NCBI RefSeq assembly: GCF_021513195.1
Contig: NZ_CP090974.1
Coordinates: forward strand, 3,484,001 to 3,548,000
DNA: 64,000 bases
Reading direction: 5' to 3'
Source: Shewanella sp. OMA3-2
GTDB taxonomy: Bacteria; Pseudomonadota; Gammaproteobacteria; Enterobacterales; Shewanellaceae
Shown here: piece by piece, positions 18,255-26,956 of the stretch
Position numbering within the stretch: position 1 is the first letter of the stretch
How the letters are laid out: each line of letters starts with the position of its first letter
Position numbers and translations under genes: made by a program
The notes under the pieces: generated by a model
Seen by the model: only the letters and a program-made list of their open reading frames with translations
Told to the model about the DNA's origin: nothing
The model's database searches: none

Positions 18255-19184
18255 TTATTTTAACGCTAAACTTCTGGCAATGCGCTCTAAAGTTGCACTG
18301 GGCACTTTTCCAATGGCAACCACTTCAGCGTTACCTACCTTTTCTACCACCATAGATAAACCATTGCGGGTGACCAGTTCTTCGGGCATAGGCCCTTCTG
18401 TCGCACGTGCTACATAGACTGAAATATTGGTCAAACCATCTGAGAGTGCAATATATTCAACAGGCTCATGAATGCCAATTAGGCGATGGTTATCACTTAC
18501 AACCAGATTGAAACCTTCAGGTAACCAGGTAAACCGCCAGTCTTGGGCATCTTTGCGATCACCTTGATTAATGATCTCTGGCCATTTATGTTTACTCGCT
18601 TCTGCTAGAATGCTTGGAGATTCAACAAACTCGACAAGCTCAATAACCATAGTCTGCTCAAGCAACTGTTTATCAAGATTTAATGTGTCATATCGCAACG
18701 GTAAATATGTTTCCATATCGACCCAAATCTGTGCATCATAACGGTGCTCATCTTTAGCAATAAATCGGATCATCTGACCCGCTCTACCCGCTATACGGCT
18801 TCGACCACCTAAAACAAACTGATAACCTTGCTCTAATTTGGCAATATTCCCTGAAAACGAGGCTGGCCAAACCCCCTGAATAAGATTGGCTTTTACGCTA
18901 TAAGGTGGTTGATCATGCTCTAAAAAGGTCACTTTATTGCCCACTTTTACGGCATTTTTAGGCGGACCATTTAAATACTCTACATAAGAAATATGCTGTT
19001 CACCTACAAGTCCTTGAATAAATACTAAAGGACGAACGTGATCAGCTTGAATTTGAATAATAGAGGCTTTGAATTGTTTCTCGCTAAGTGCTTGACTCAT
19101 ATTAACGAGCCATTCTTTAGCAGACAATTCTTCAGCATAGCTAAGGGGAGAAAGTATCAACAGTGCTAGCAGGATAATGCGCAA
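18255..19184 (-). CDS. rseB: Sigma-E regulatory protein RseB/MucB
   Basis: RseB is periplasmic. It binds RseA and shields it from DegS until lipopolysaccharide or other signals displace it. The 309-residue protein starts with a signal peptide ending at LSYAEE, so cleavage is likely near residue 17. It then has the LolA-like N-terminal domain (SYVEYLNGPPKNA) and the smaller C-terminal domain (FTWLPEGFNLV). It lies 63 bases after rseA and 27 bases before rseC in the sigma-E operon. Confidence 0.95.
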   Translation of the reverse strand: MRIILLALLILSPLSYAEELSAKEWLVNMSQALSEKQFKASIIQIQADHVRPLVFIQGLVGEQHISYVEYLNGPPKNAVKVGNKVTFLEHDQPPYSVKANLIQGVWPASFSGNIAKLEQGYQFVLGGRSRIAGRAGQMIRFIAKDEHRYDAQIWVDMETYLPLRYDTLNLDKQLLEQTMVIELVEFVESPSILAEASKHKWPEIINQGDRKDAQDWRFTWLPEGFNLVVSDNHRLIGIHEPVEYIALSDGLTNISVYVARATEGPMPEELVTRNGLSMVVEKVGNAEVVAIGKVPSATLERIARSLALK

Positions 19185-19247
19185 GCTAACTCCTAAAAGG
19201 TAAAACAGTAATGGCCTATTAGACCATTACCGTAGGAAGAATAAAAG

Positions 19248-19841
19248 TTATTGGTTTACATCTGCAGTGTTAGCTTTTTGTGCTTCAACACTCGGATTTA
19301 AACGTTGTTGTAGCATGTGGTCTTGAATATAAGCGTTAACTCTTCGACGCTGCTCAAGTACTTGCTCATTACTGTAGCCTTGTTGGTTAACCACTGGACC
19401 TGTTTGCAAACTTACCGGTGACATAGTTCCCACTAAAGGACGGGTATTAAACACAGGTAAAGGTGATTCTGGGTCTTGATCATAAGATTGCACCCCAACA
19501 ATTGCCACAAGCGCCACACTGGCTGCTATTGCATATTGACCGAACTGTTTAAATAACGAAACCACATTTGAAGGTTTACTTGACGTTACCACGACATCTG
19601 GTTCAGACTTTTTCGCTTTAGGCGCCATTATCGTTGGCTCTAGTGCGATTGCTGCGGCAATGCTTGCAGTAATATCTAAGTCGATGGCCACGGGAAGTTC
19701 ACCGCGCATCGCATCACCAATCATGTGATAACGTTGCCATTCTTGATGAGAGTCAACATCAGATGCAAGTTGAGCCAATGCTTGCTCATCAACTTCACCA
19801 TCTACTGCAGCAGATACCCATTCTTGACTTGATTTAACCAT
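19248..19841 (-). CDS. rseA: Anti-sigma-E factor RseA
   Basis: RseA spans the inner membrane and holds sigma-E inactive until cleaved by DegS and RseP. The cytoplasmic N-terminal domain reads WVSAAVDGEVDEQALAQL and WQRYHMIGDAMRGE, the family signature. One membrane segment (YAIAASVALVAIVGV) lies near residue 105. The periplasmic tail is rich in Gln and Val and contains RVNAYIQDHMLQQRL. It is 197 residues long and follows rpoE by 25 bases. Confidence 0.95.
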   Translation of the reverse strand: MVKSSQEWVSAAVDGEVDEQALAQLASDVDSHQEWQRYHMIGDAMRGELPVAIDLDITASIAAAIALEPTIMAPKAKKSEPDVVVTSSKPSNVVSLFKQFGQYAIAASVALVAIVGVQSYDQDPESPLPVFNTRPLVGTMSPVSLQTGPVVNQQGYSNEQVLEQRRRVNAYIQDHMLQQRLNPSVEAQKANTADVNQ

Positions 19842-19866
19842 TTGTCACCTATCTTAATAAAGGCTA

Positions 19867-20445
19867 TTACTTTTCCAGTAGAGGCTGGAGCTGTTTATCG
19901 ATTGCTTCACGGGCGCGAAATATCCGCGACCTTACCGTGCCAACGGGGCAATCCATGATATTGGCAATATCTTCGTAACTCATACCATCAAGTTCACGTA
20001 AAGATATGGCTATCTTTAATTCTTCAGGCAATGTCTCGAGGGTATCAAAGATCACTTTACTCATTTGATCTTTCATTAATAACCGCTCTGGTGAAGCAAA
20101 TTCTTTTAAAGCATCACTGCCTTCATAGTATTCAGCTTCTTCAATATCAACATCACTTCCAGGGGCTTTACGACCTTGTGATGTAAGATAGTTTTTTGCC
20201 GTATTAACTGCTATTCGGTACAACCAAGTATAAAAAGCACTATCACCGCGAAAATTAGCAAGTGCACGATAAGCTTTAATAAAAGCTTCTTGTGTTACGT
20301 CCTGCACATCCGCTTGATTTCGAACATATCGTCCGATCAGACTCATTACTTTGTTCTGGTATTTCATTACCAACAGGTTAAAAGCGTTTTTATCGCCTTG
20401 CTGTACACGCTCAACTAATTGTTGATCACTATATTGTCCACTCAT
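19867..20445 (-). CDS. rpoE: RNA polymerase sigma-E factor
   Basis: RpoE directs transcription of envelope-stress genes. At 192 residues it has the E. coli length and shows region 2 (MKYQNKVMSLIGRYVRN, DVTQEAFIKAYRALANFRG, FYTWLYRIAVNTAKNYL) and region 4 (LPEELKIAISLRELDGMSYE, CPVGTVRSRIFRARE). It heads rpoE-rseA-rseB-rseC and is preceded by a sigma-E-type promoter, so it probably activates its own operon. nadB is divergent. Confidence 0.98.
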   Translation of the reverse strand: MSGQYSDQQLVERVQQGDKNAFNLLVMKYQNKVMSLIGRYVRNQADVQDVTQEAFIKAYRALANFRGDSAFYTWLYRIAVNTAKNYLTSQGRKAPGSDVDIEEAEYYEGSDALKEFASPERLLMKDQMSKVIFDTLETLPEELKIAISLRELDGMSYEDIANIMDCPVGTVRSRIFRAREAIDKQLQPLLEK

Positions 20446-20508
20446 CCGAGCCGACTACTCCTAAATCTGTATAACTGATATTCAGCCGCTCGAATCCTGT
20501 TCATATAA

Positions 20509-20535
20509 GTAGACAGAGCATTTTGATAAAAGTTC
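20509..20535 (-). promoter_or_regulatory. Sigma-E promoter of rpoE operon
   Basis: On the minus strand GAACTT (20530-20535) is followed after exactly 16 bases by TCTAC (20509-20513). The sigma-E consensus is GAACTT, 16-17 bases, TCTRA. It lies 64 bases upstream of the rpoE start. This supports autoregulation of the operon. Confidence 0.75.
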
Positions 20536-20685
20536 GATAAAATATAAAAAAATTCATTTTGCTGGCTTTATGCCACATAAATACTAAATAAACACTTCTA
20601 GCATGAACAAAATATCGGCTTAATGTACCCAAGTATGGTGTTTTGATTTACCATTACTGAACCATTTCTTGACCCATGATACCCG

Positions 20686-22293
20686 ATGATACAAGCAGTT
20701 GAATACCAATCTGACATTTTGGTTATAGGTAGCGGTGCTGCAGGGCTTACTTTAGCACTACATTTAGCAGAAAAGTCGTCAGTTATTTTACTTTCCAAAG
20801 GCCCTTTAGCCGAAGGTTCAACCCTGTATGCACAAGGGGGAATAGCGTCGGTTTTTGATGAAGATGACACCATTGAATCTCACGTCAGTGATACACTTAT
20901 TGCCAGGGCGGGATTATGTGATGAAGCGGTGGTTAAATTTACCGCCGAAAATGCTAAAGCTTCTATGCAATGGTTAATAGATTGCGGGGTTGCTTTTGAT
21001 AAAGAAGAAACGTTAGGCAACCAAAAAGATGCACCTTATCATTTAACCCGTGAAGGTGGGCACAGCCATCGCCGCATCTTGCATGCAGCTGATGCTACAG
21101 GCAAAGCGGTACAAACCACACTACAAGAACGCGCATCAAACCACCCTAACATTAAAGTATTAGAACGCTACAATGCGATCGATTTAATCACTTCTCGCAA
21201 GCTTAATCGTCCTGGTAATAGAGTTTTAGGCGCTTATGTGTGGAACCGAGATAAGGAACACGTCGAAACTATTACAGCCAAGTTTGTTGCCCTTGCCACT
21301 GGTGGTAGCTCAAAAGTTTATCAATACACTTCTAATCCCGATATTGCCAGTGGCGATGGTATTGCCATGGCATGGCGTGCAGGATGCCGCATTGCGAATA
21401 TGGAGTTTAATCAATTCCATCCAACTTGCTTATATCATGCGGAAGCTAAAAACTTTTTACTCACTGAAGCACTTCGAGGAGAAGGGGCTTACTTACTTCG
21501 CCCTGATGGAAGCCGTTTTATGCCTGAATTTGATGACAGAGCTGAATTGGCGCCTAGAGACATTGTGGCTCGCGCTATTGACTATGAAATGAAACGCTTA
21601 GGCTCAGATTGTGTTTATTTAGACATTAGCCATAAGCCAGCCGATTTTATCATCAAACATTTTCCAACTATTTATCAGCGTTGCTTAGAGTTAGGTATCG
21701 ACATTACTAAAACAGCTATTCCAGCTGTACCTGCAGCACATTATACTTGCGGTGGCGTAATGACAGACTTGCATGGCCAAACAGATTTAAACGGCTTATA
21801 TGCTGTTGGTGAAGTTGCATACACAGGGCTTCATGGTGCCAACCGTCTTGCGAGTAACTCGCTACTTGAGTGCCTTGTGTTTGCCCGCGCAGCCTCGCAA
21901 GATATTGAAAGCCAATTGCAAAAAATTAAAATGCCAGAAAAAGTGCCGGTATGGGATGAAAGTAAAGTCAGTAATTCTGATGAAGAAGTCGTTATTGCCC
22001 ATAACTGGCATGAGCTGAGACTGTTCATGTGGGATTATGTCGGGATTGTCAGAACGGATAAACGCTTAGAGCGAGCAATGCGTCGTTGTATGATGTTACA
22101 ACAAGAAATTCAAGAATATTATTCAAACTTTCGTGTCAGTAATAACTTACTTGAACTACGTAACCTTGTGCAAGTTGCGGAGCTGATTATCCGTTGCGCT
22201 ATGGAGCGTAAAGAAAGTCGAGGTCTGCATTATAACCTTGATTATCCTGAGTTACTTGATAATCCACAACCGACTATTTTACAGCCAAATTGA
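20686..22293 (+). CDS. nadB: L-aspartate oxidase
   Basis: NadB oxidises L-aspartate to iminoaspartate with FAD, the first step of de novo NAD synthesis. The protein has 535 residues. The FAD-binding motif GSGAAGL is at residues 15-21. Other conserved boxes are [29 protein letters not shown] and the active-site region [11 protein letters not shown]. The C-terminal helical domain is complete. The start is the second of two nearby ATGs; the first is out of frame. It is transcribed away from rpoE, an arrangement common in gammaproteobacteria. Confidence 0.97.
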   Translation: MIQAVEYQSDILVIGSGAAGLTLALHLAEKSSVILLSKGPLAEGSTLYAQGGIASVFDEDDTIESHVSDTLIARAGLCDEAVVKFTAENAKASMQWLIDCGVAFDKEETLGNQKDAPYHLTREGGHSHRRILHAADATGKAVQTTLQERASNHPNIKVLERYNAIDLITSRKLNRPGNRVLGAYVWNRDKEHVETITAKFVALATGGSSKVYQYTSNPDIASGDGIAMAWRAGCRIANMEFNQFHPTCLYHAEAKNFLLTEALRGEGAYLLRPDGSRFMPEFDDRAELAPRDIVARAIDYEMKRLGSDCVYLDISHKPADFIIKHFPTIYQRCLELGIDITKTAIPAVPAAHYTCGGVMTDLHGQTDLNGLYAVGEVAYTGLHGANRLASNSLLECLVFARAASQDIESQLQKIKMPEKVPVWDESKVSNSDEEVVIAHNWHELRLFMWDYVGIVRTDKRLERAMRRCMMLQQEIQEYYSNFRVSNNLLELRNLVQVAELIIRCAMERKESRGLHYNLDYPELLDNPQPTILQPN

Positions 22294-22363
22294 TAGATTA
22301 ATTAGTCGCAACTGCGATGGAATAAACGAGGCAGTGATTGCGAGCGATGAGAATAACTTGCTA

Positions 22364-22810
22364 TCAATGCCTAGTTTGATTAGCTAGACGACATAAGGTT
22401 CTGTACTGAGTGTTGTCTAACATATCCGCCCAAACACAACATATTTGACGCGACTGATCTTCAAATTCAAGGTAGAGAAAGCAAAATAACGGACAAATAA
22501 ACGCTGCTTTACCAAAGGTAAATGATTGACCATTTACTAAGCGCCCACCCAACTTTCCCTCAATTATTATCTGGCACTGCCATTTTTTCAACAACCATAG
22601 CTGCCACGAAAACAACACAGGCACAAGCAATATAAGTATATAAAATAGACTGTTAAATAATATTGAGTCCATCTGCGGCCAGGCTATAAAACTGGTCATG
22701 ACGACAGCAAATATTATCCAGTAGCATAAGTACTGATTAAACGATGCACTCAACACAAACAAGTTTGCGTGAGTGCGGTTGGAGGCTTGCTTAAGGTGCT
22801 GGGCGTCCAC
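22364..22810 (-). CDS. YgfX/CptA-like membrane protein
   Basis: A 148-residue protein with two adjacent membrane segments near residues 30-70 and a soluble C-terminal part. It corresponds to YgfX (CptA), which in E. coli was described as a membrane toxin acting on cell shape and is encoded with SdhE. The identification rests mainly on position directly after sdhE, overlapping it by 20 bases, and on the two-helix layout plus the W.LLKKWQC region. The start is probably GTG inside the sdhE end. Sequence similarity in this family is low, so toxin function should not be assumed. Confidence 0.75.
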   Translation of the reverse strand: MDAQHLKQASNRTHANLFVLSASFNQYLCYWIIFAVVMTSFIAWPQMDSILFNSLFYILILLVPVLFSWQLWLLKKWQCQIIIEGKLGGRLVNGQSFTFGKAAFICPLFCFLYLEFEDQSRQICCVWADMLDNTQYRTLCRLANQTRH

Positions 22811-23042
22811 GAACTTTAATTACCATTGCAGCAAGCTGAGCATCGGGGCATTGTTCGTGCCCCATAAACCACGCAAATAATTCAGGGTCTTCGCACTCTA
22901 GAAGACGAATAAAAGTTTGCTTATCTTCATCAGACATATCTTGATATTGAGCCTCTATAAATGGCTGAAGCAGTACATCGAGCTCTAACATTCCGCGGCG
23001 ACAAGCCCAGCGGACTCTAGCAATATTCATTAATTCCAACAC
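22791..23042 (-). CDS. sdhE: FAD assembly factor SdhE
   Basis: SdhE (YgfY) promotes covalent attachment of FAD to the flavoprotein subunits of succinate dehydrogenase and fumarate reductase. The protein has 83 residues. The signature RGMLELD (the RGxxE motif, residues 16-20) follows ARVRWACR, and the C-terminal acidic helix includes LLECEDPELFAWFMG. It forms a two-gene unit with the YgfX-like gene, with overlapping ends. It ends close to nadB, which is convergent. Confidence 0.95.
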   Translation of the reverse strand: MLELMNIARVRWACRRGMLELDVLLQPFIEAQYQDMSDEDKQTFIRLLECEDPELFAWFMGHEQCPDAQLAAMVIKVRGRPAP

Positions 23043-23079
23043 AATACTCCTGCGAAAATTTAGGTTAACCCTATTGATA

Positions 23080-24013
23080 TTAGTCTGCTAATCCTATGCG
23101 ATTATCAAAATCTTGTACCTGCTGATCTAACCCTAAGAATAAATCAGTAAAATCGGTTTCAAGTAAACTTTTTACTGCCGGATGTTGGATCATACGTTCA
23201 GCAAACATGACATGATATTCTTCTTTAATATCGGTGGTTTCGCCTAACAAAACCATTCCTTGCGAAAGTATATCATGACGATAAATAGACGGGGCGACAA
23301 AAATACCCCGTTTAAAATATCCAAATGCTCTCATCATAGCCGCATCATCAAATTCGCCTAAAATACTGACATTGAGGTTTTTCTCTGCAAACCAGCGATG
23401 CAATTGTTGGCCTAATGATGTGCGGATCCCCGAGAATAAGTAGCTTCTCTTGCTCTAAACATTCAGGGAATTTAGCATCAATAGGATGAGCACAGAAAAA
23501 ACTGACCCCACATTCACCTAACTTTTTAGATAGAATATCAGTGTACTTTAATGCCTCACCGGCACAATCAGACAGTATCATATCAAGCTGATGTTCACGT
23601 AATCTAGCGATCAAGCTTTCGTGGGTAGACTCATAACACGCTAAATGTATCGAACCATCATGGGGAATGACGGTTAATAGCACCCTGCTTACCAATGCTT
23701 TGGACAAAGCATCAGCTATTCCGACTTCAAATAGTACAGATGAGTCTTTTTGATAGTTAAGTAAATCCAGCATTTCGTTGCTTAAATTAAACATTTTATC
23801 GGCATAACGATAAACAACTTCACCAAGTTCAGTAGCCTCTAAATTGCGCCCAACTCGCTTAAACAGCGCGCCCTTCAGCCGCCCCTCTAGCAAACGCATT
23901 TGACCAGTTATAGTTTGAGGCGCTAAACACAATGCTTCAGCAGCTTTAACTACTGAACCTTTTCGCTTAACCATCCAAAAATAATAAAGATGATTATAAT
24001 TAAGATGTTGCAT
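23080..24013 (-). pseudogene. nhaR: nhaR, LysR-type activator of nhaA, frameshifted
   Basis: NhaR senses sodium and activates nhaA. The N-terminal part starts MQHLNYNHLYYFWMVKRKGS, a typical NhaR helix-turn-helix start with AAAGG upstream; a longer upstream frame is unlikely. The frame reads to QEKLLILG and then leaves the family, ending CQYFRRI. One base earlier, in the adjacent frame, the sequence reads IRTSLGQQLHRWFAEKNL and continues to a stop at 23080. Deleting one G from the coding-strand run of four (plus-strand C-run 23428-23431) joins them into about 310 residues, the usual length. The lesion is in the effector domain, so the DNA-binding part would still be made, without its C-terminal third. 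Confidence 0.88.
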
Positions 24014-24133
24014 AGAATCAGCCTTTTTAAAAGTACATCTTTTGCAATGCAGGCATGAGTAAAACCCACACTGTACAAACTGTTTAACTTCACTTAATAC
24101 GCCCATTCACTGAGTAAGTGAAGTCTGTGAAAC

Positions 24134-24160
24134 AAAAATCGCCCACATAAGTGAGCGATT
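24134..24160 (-). terminator. Terminator after the nhaA operon
   Basis: On the minus strand AATCGCTCAC and GTGGGCGATT pair (one G-T wobble) around loop TTAT and run into TTTTT. It lies 31 bases after the small periplasmic gene and separates it from nhaR. Confidence 0.75.
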
Positions 24161-24191
24161 ATTTCTATAAAAACACAGCAAAATAAGGCCG

Positions 24192-24581
24192 TTATTGACT
24201 ACGACAATCCATCAATGAATTAATCACAGTCTCAAGATCATCACTGTTAGCAACATTGCCCATAGAAACTTGCTCAGTTAATGCATCCACAATGTCTGTG
24301 CTATCAGGAATATGGCTAACACAGTATTTAGCATTGGCTTTTTGATAACGTTTGCCTGCACGGTATTTAAGTGCACGCGACTCATAACCACCTTGAGCAT
24401 TAATCTTTTTTGCAGGTACATCTTTACGGTACATTAAAGCACCATCAACTACACCTTCAAGATAACTGTGGCAGCTTGGACTATCTGAGTCGGTTAAACA
24501 GACATCAAATGAATTAGCTACAACTGGAGTGGTAAACACTCCTAATGTCACGGTAAAAGCAATAACGGATAAAAATTTCAT
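24192..24581 (-). CDS. Small periplasmic protein coupled to nhaA, function unknown
   Basis: A 129-residue protein with a clear signal peptide ([15 protein letters not shown], cleavage probably after VVANS region near residue 23). The mature part has four cysteines in the pattern DVCLTD, SPSCHSY, KYCVSH and MDCRS, likely two disulphides. The layout, with C..YLEGVVDGA followed by YCVSHIPDS, loosely resembles the Rap1a/Tai immunity-protein fold, but I would not assign it. Its ATG overlaps the nhaA stop codon (TAATG), so it is translated with the antiporter, and a terminator follows. A periplasmic partner of sodium or pH homeostasis is possible but unproven. Confidence 0.8.
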   Translation of the reverse strand: MKFLSVIAFTVTLGVFTTPVVANSFDVCLTDSDSPSCHSYLEGVVDGALMYRKDVPAKKINAQGGYESRALKYRAGKRYQKANAKYCVSHIPDSTDIVDALTEQVSMGNVANSDDLETVINSLMDCRSQ

Positions 24582-25753
24582 TATTTTGCTCCTTTCTTAG
24601 GTAACACTTTATCCAACCAGAAATAGCCGATTAACGCTGCAAACAAAGAACCGGTTAAAATACCGAGTCTTGCAAAATCACCAAATGCTGCTGGAGAGTT
24701 TTCAAATGCAAGTGAAGCGATAAAAACTGACATAGTAAAACCAACACCACACATTGCCGCGACAGGCGCGATTTGAGTCCAGCCAATACCAGGTGGCAGT
24801 TCAGCCCATTTAAGCTTCACGGCTAAATAGCTAAACAATAACACACCAACTGGCTTACCTAATACTAGACCTAAAATAATACCTATGGTTATTGGTTCAG
24901 CAAATGAACCTAACGTCATATTAGCAAGCGATAATCCAGCATTAGAAAAGGCAAATACTGGTAAAATTAGGAAGGTACTCCAAGGGTGTAAGTTATGCTC
25001 TAAATGCTCAGAGGGTGAAGTACCATCTTTAGCCCTTAATGGAATACAGAATGCAATAATGACCCCTGCAAGCGTCGCATGAACACCCGATTTTAGTACC
25101 GCAACCCATAATATAAAACCGAGTAATCCGTAAGGCGCTAATGAAGTGACCCCTTTACGATTAAGCGCAATCATTAACACAATTGCGACGGCTGCAATGA
25201 TCAGGCTTAGCATCGACAGATCGGTACTGTAAAATAATGCAATAATAACAATAACGCCTAGGTCATCTATAATGGCCAAAGCTAATAAAAAGACTTTTAG
25301 TGCAACAGGTACACGGCTACCCAATAAAGCCATAATACCTAAAGCAAAAGCAATATCAGTTGCTGCGGGAATAGCCCAGCCGACTTGCGTAGCGGGATCT
25401 GAATAATTAAACATCAGATAAAATAATGCAGGAAAAACCATCCCCCCGATTGCCCCAAAAGTGGGTAAAGATGCTTTAGCGACTGTCGATAACGCACCTT
25501 CCAATAATTCACGCTTAACTTCTAAGCCGATTAGCAAAAAGAACAATGCCATTAAGCCATCATTAATCCATAATAATAATGGCTTATTAATATCTAACGA
25601 ACCGATACGAACCTGAACGCCTGTATTTAAGAAACCTTCATAAAAACCCGACAGTGGTGAATTTGCTAAAATCATGGCCAAGGCGACGGAGACCATCAAA
25701 ATAATGCCGCCTGCTGACTCTTGGCTCAAAAAGTTTTTAATTGCTCTTTCCAT
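24581..25753 (-). CDS. nhaA: Na+/H+ antiporter NhaA
   Basis: NhaA exports sodium or lithium in exchange for protons across the inner membrane and is strongly activated at alkaline pH. The protein has 390 residues. The paired aspartates of the transport site are Asp163-Asp164 in [12 protein letters not shown], the same numbering as in E. coli. Twelve hydrophobic segments are visible, and the N-terminal part includes [12 protein letters not shown] small periplasmic gene is coupled downstream. The usual activator nhaR next to it is frameshifted, so regulation here is uncertain. Confidence 0.97.
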   Translation of the reverse strand: MERAIKNFLSQESAGGIILMVSVALAMILANSPLSGFYEGFLNTGVQVRIGSLDINKPLLLWINDGLMALFFLLIGLEVKRELLEGALSTVAKASLPTFGAIGGMVFPALFYLMFNYSDPATQVGWAIPAATDIAFALGIMALLGSRVPVALKVFLLALAIIDDLGVIVIIALFYSTDLSMLSLIIAAVAIVLMIALNRKGVTSLAPYGLLGFILWVAVLKSGVHATLAGVIIAFCIPLRAKDGTSPSEHLEHNLHPWSTFLILPVFAFSNAGLSLANMTLGSFAEPITIGIILGLVLGKPVGVLLFSYLAVKLKWAELPPGIGWTQIAPVAAMCGVGFTMSVFIASLAFENSPAAFGDFARLGILTGSLFAALIGYFWLDKVLPKKGAK

Positions 25754-25818
25754 ATGTAACTCCTAAAAATCGATGCTTCGAGTCTATACTAGATCAATAA
25801 CATAAATATAATCGGATG

Positions 25819-25839
25819 TTTCGAGTTAATACCTCGAAA
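25819..25839. promoter_or_regulatory. Inverted repeat upstream of nhaA, possible NhaR operator
   Basis: TTTCGAG and CTCGAAA are perfect 7-bp arms separated by 7 bases, 66 bases before the nhaA start. A LysR-type regulator usually binds a dyad with a T-N11-A core, and TCGA-type half-sites have been described for NhaR in E. coli. A third partial half-site (TTCGAG) lies at about 25786. Assignment to NhaR is inference. Confidence 0.45.
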
Positions 25840-26052
25840 AAACCGAGTTGGATTAATAATGCATCAGATTTTTTTATATTAACCCCTATTAACGGGCTTT
25901 AAACACTACAATAACCTGTTTATTATTGTTACCACCACTAGCTTAATGATTTACATATACAAAAAATTTACCTTACCATTAATTAATTGGGCATATTTTT
26001 ACCAACCCGAAAAGCTTCATTAAGTTATTTATGCTCAAACAACTCATAGTTG

Positions 26053-26058
26053 TATAAT
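26053..26058 (+). promoter_or_regulatory. -10 box of a likely thyA promoter
   Basis: A perfect TATAAT lies 35 bases before the thyA start. No good -35 hexamer is found at 16-18 bases upstream (best TATGCT), so the promoter may be weak or activator-dependent. Confidence 0.35.
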
Positions 26059-26092
26059 CTAAATCTATAGCACATAAAAAATCAGGGATATC

Positions 26093-26944
26093 ATGAGACA
26101 ATATTTGGATCTTTGCCAACGTATCGTAGACGAAGGCACTTGGGTTAATAATGAAAGAACCAACAAACGCTGTTTAACCATTATTAATGCCGACCTGAGT
26201 TATGATGTTGCTCACAATCAATTTCCACTGGTAACGACTCGGAAAAGTTTTTGGAAGTCGGCCATAGCTGAAATTATTGGTTATATGCGCGGTTATCAGA
26301 ATGCCGCTGATTTTCGTGCATTAGGGACAAAAACCTGGGACGCCAATGCCAACTTAAATCAAGCATGGCTTAACAACCCGAATCGTAAAGGCGAAGACGA
26401 CTTAGGATTAATTTATGGTGCTTTGGGGAGAGCATTCCCTAAACCTAATGGCGGCCATGTTGATTTATTGCAAGGCATTGTCGATGACCTTTCAAAAGGT
26501 ATTGATAATCGAGGAGAAATCTTAACTTTTTTACACCCTGGGGCATTTGATTTAGGCTGTTTACGCCCTTGTATGTACGAACATCACTTTTCATTGCTTG
26601 GGGACACCCTGTATTTAAACAGCACTCAACGCAGCTGTGATGTGCCGCTAGGCTTAAATTTTAATATGGTTCAAGTGTATGTATTATTAGCATTAATGGC
26701 ACAAATAACCGGTAAAAAACCCGGTAAGGCTTACCATAAAATTGTTAATGCCCATATTTATGAAGATCAATTAGCCCCAATGCGGGATATTCAACTAAAA
26801 CGCGAGCCCTTAGCCGTGCCAAAGTTAATTATTAATCCAGACATAAAAAGCCTAAAAGACATAGAGACCTGGGTGACTTTAGATGATTTTAAAGTTGAAG
26901 GGTACCAGCATCATGATGCAATTCAATACCCATTTGCGGTTTAA
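26093..26944 (+). CDS. thyA: Thymidylate synthase, 283-residue type
   Basis: ThyA methylates dUMP to dTMP with methylenetetrahydrofolate. The catalytic cysteine is Cys160 in [10 protein letters not shown]; the phosphate-binding motif is [15 protein letters not shown] and the C-terminal end YPFAV is complete. The length (283) and the inserted region [19 protein letters not shown] fit the Vibrio-like group rather than the 264-residue E. coli type. It is transcribed toward the tauE gene and has AGGGAT before the ATG. In Shewanella oneidensis, as I recall, thyA is of the short type and follows lgt on the same strand, so this copy may have replaced it. Confidence 0.95.
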   Translation: MRQYLDLCQRIVDEGTWVNNERTNKRCLTIINADLSYDVAHNQFPLVTTRKSFWKSAIAEIIGYMRGYQNAADFRALGTKTWDANANLNQAWLNNPNRKGEDDLGLIYGALGRAFPKPNGGHVDLLQGIVDDLSKGIDNRGEILTFLHPGAFDLGCLRPCMYEHHFSLLGDTLYLNSTQRSCDVPLGLNFNMVQVYVLLALMAQITGKKPGKAYHKIVNAHIYEDQLAPMRDIQLKREPLAVPKLIINPDIKSLKDIETWVTLDDFKVEGYQHHDAIQYPFAV

Positions 26945-26956
26945 TGCGACATTTAA

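Larger units (their letters stand above)
25754..26092. other. Divergent promoter region of nhaA and thyA
   Basis: 339 AT-rich bases between divergent start codons. It contains a spaced inverted repeat at 25819-25839 near nhaA and a near-consensus -10 box at 26053 near thyA. No open frame of interest. In related genomes lgt would be expected in this neighbourhood; nothing resembling it is present. Confidence 0.5.

Noticed and set aside
23080..23403. Separate small gene downstream of the nhaR N-terminal part
   Set aside because: Its sequence is the normal C-terminal third of NhaR in another frame, so it is part of the frameshifted gene.
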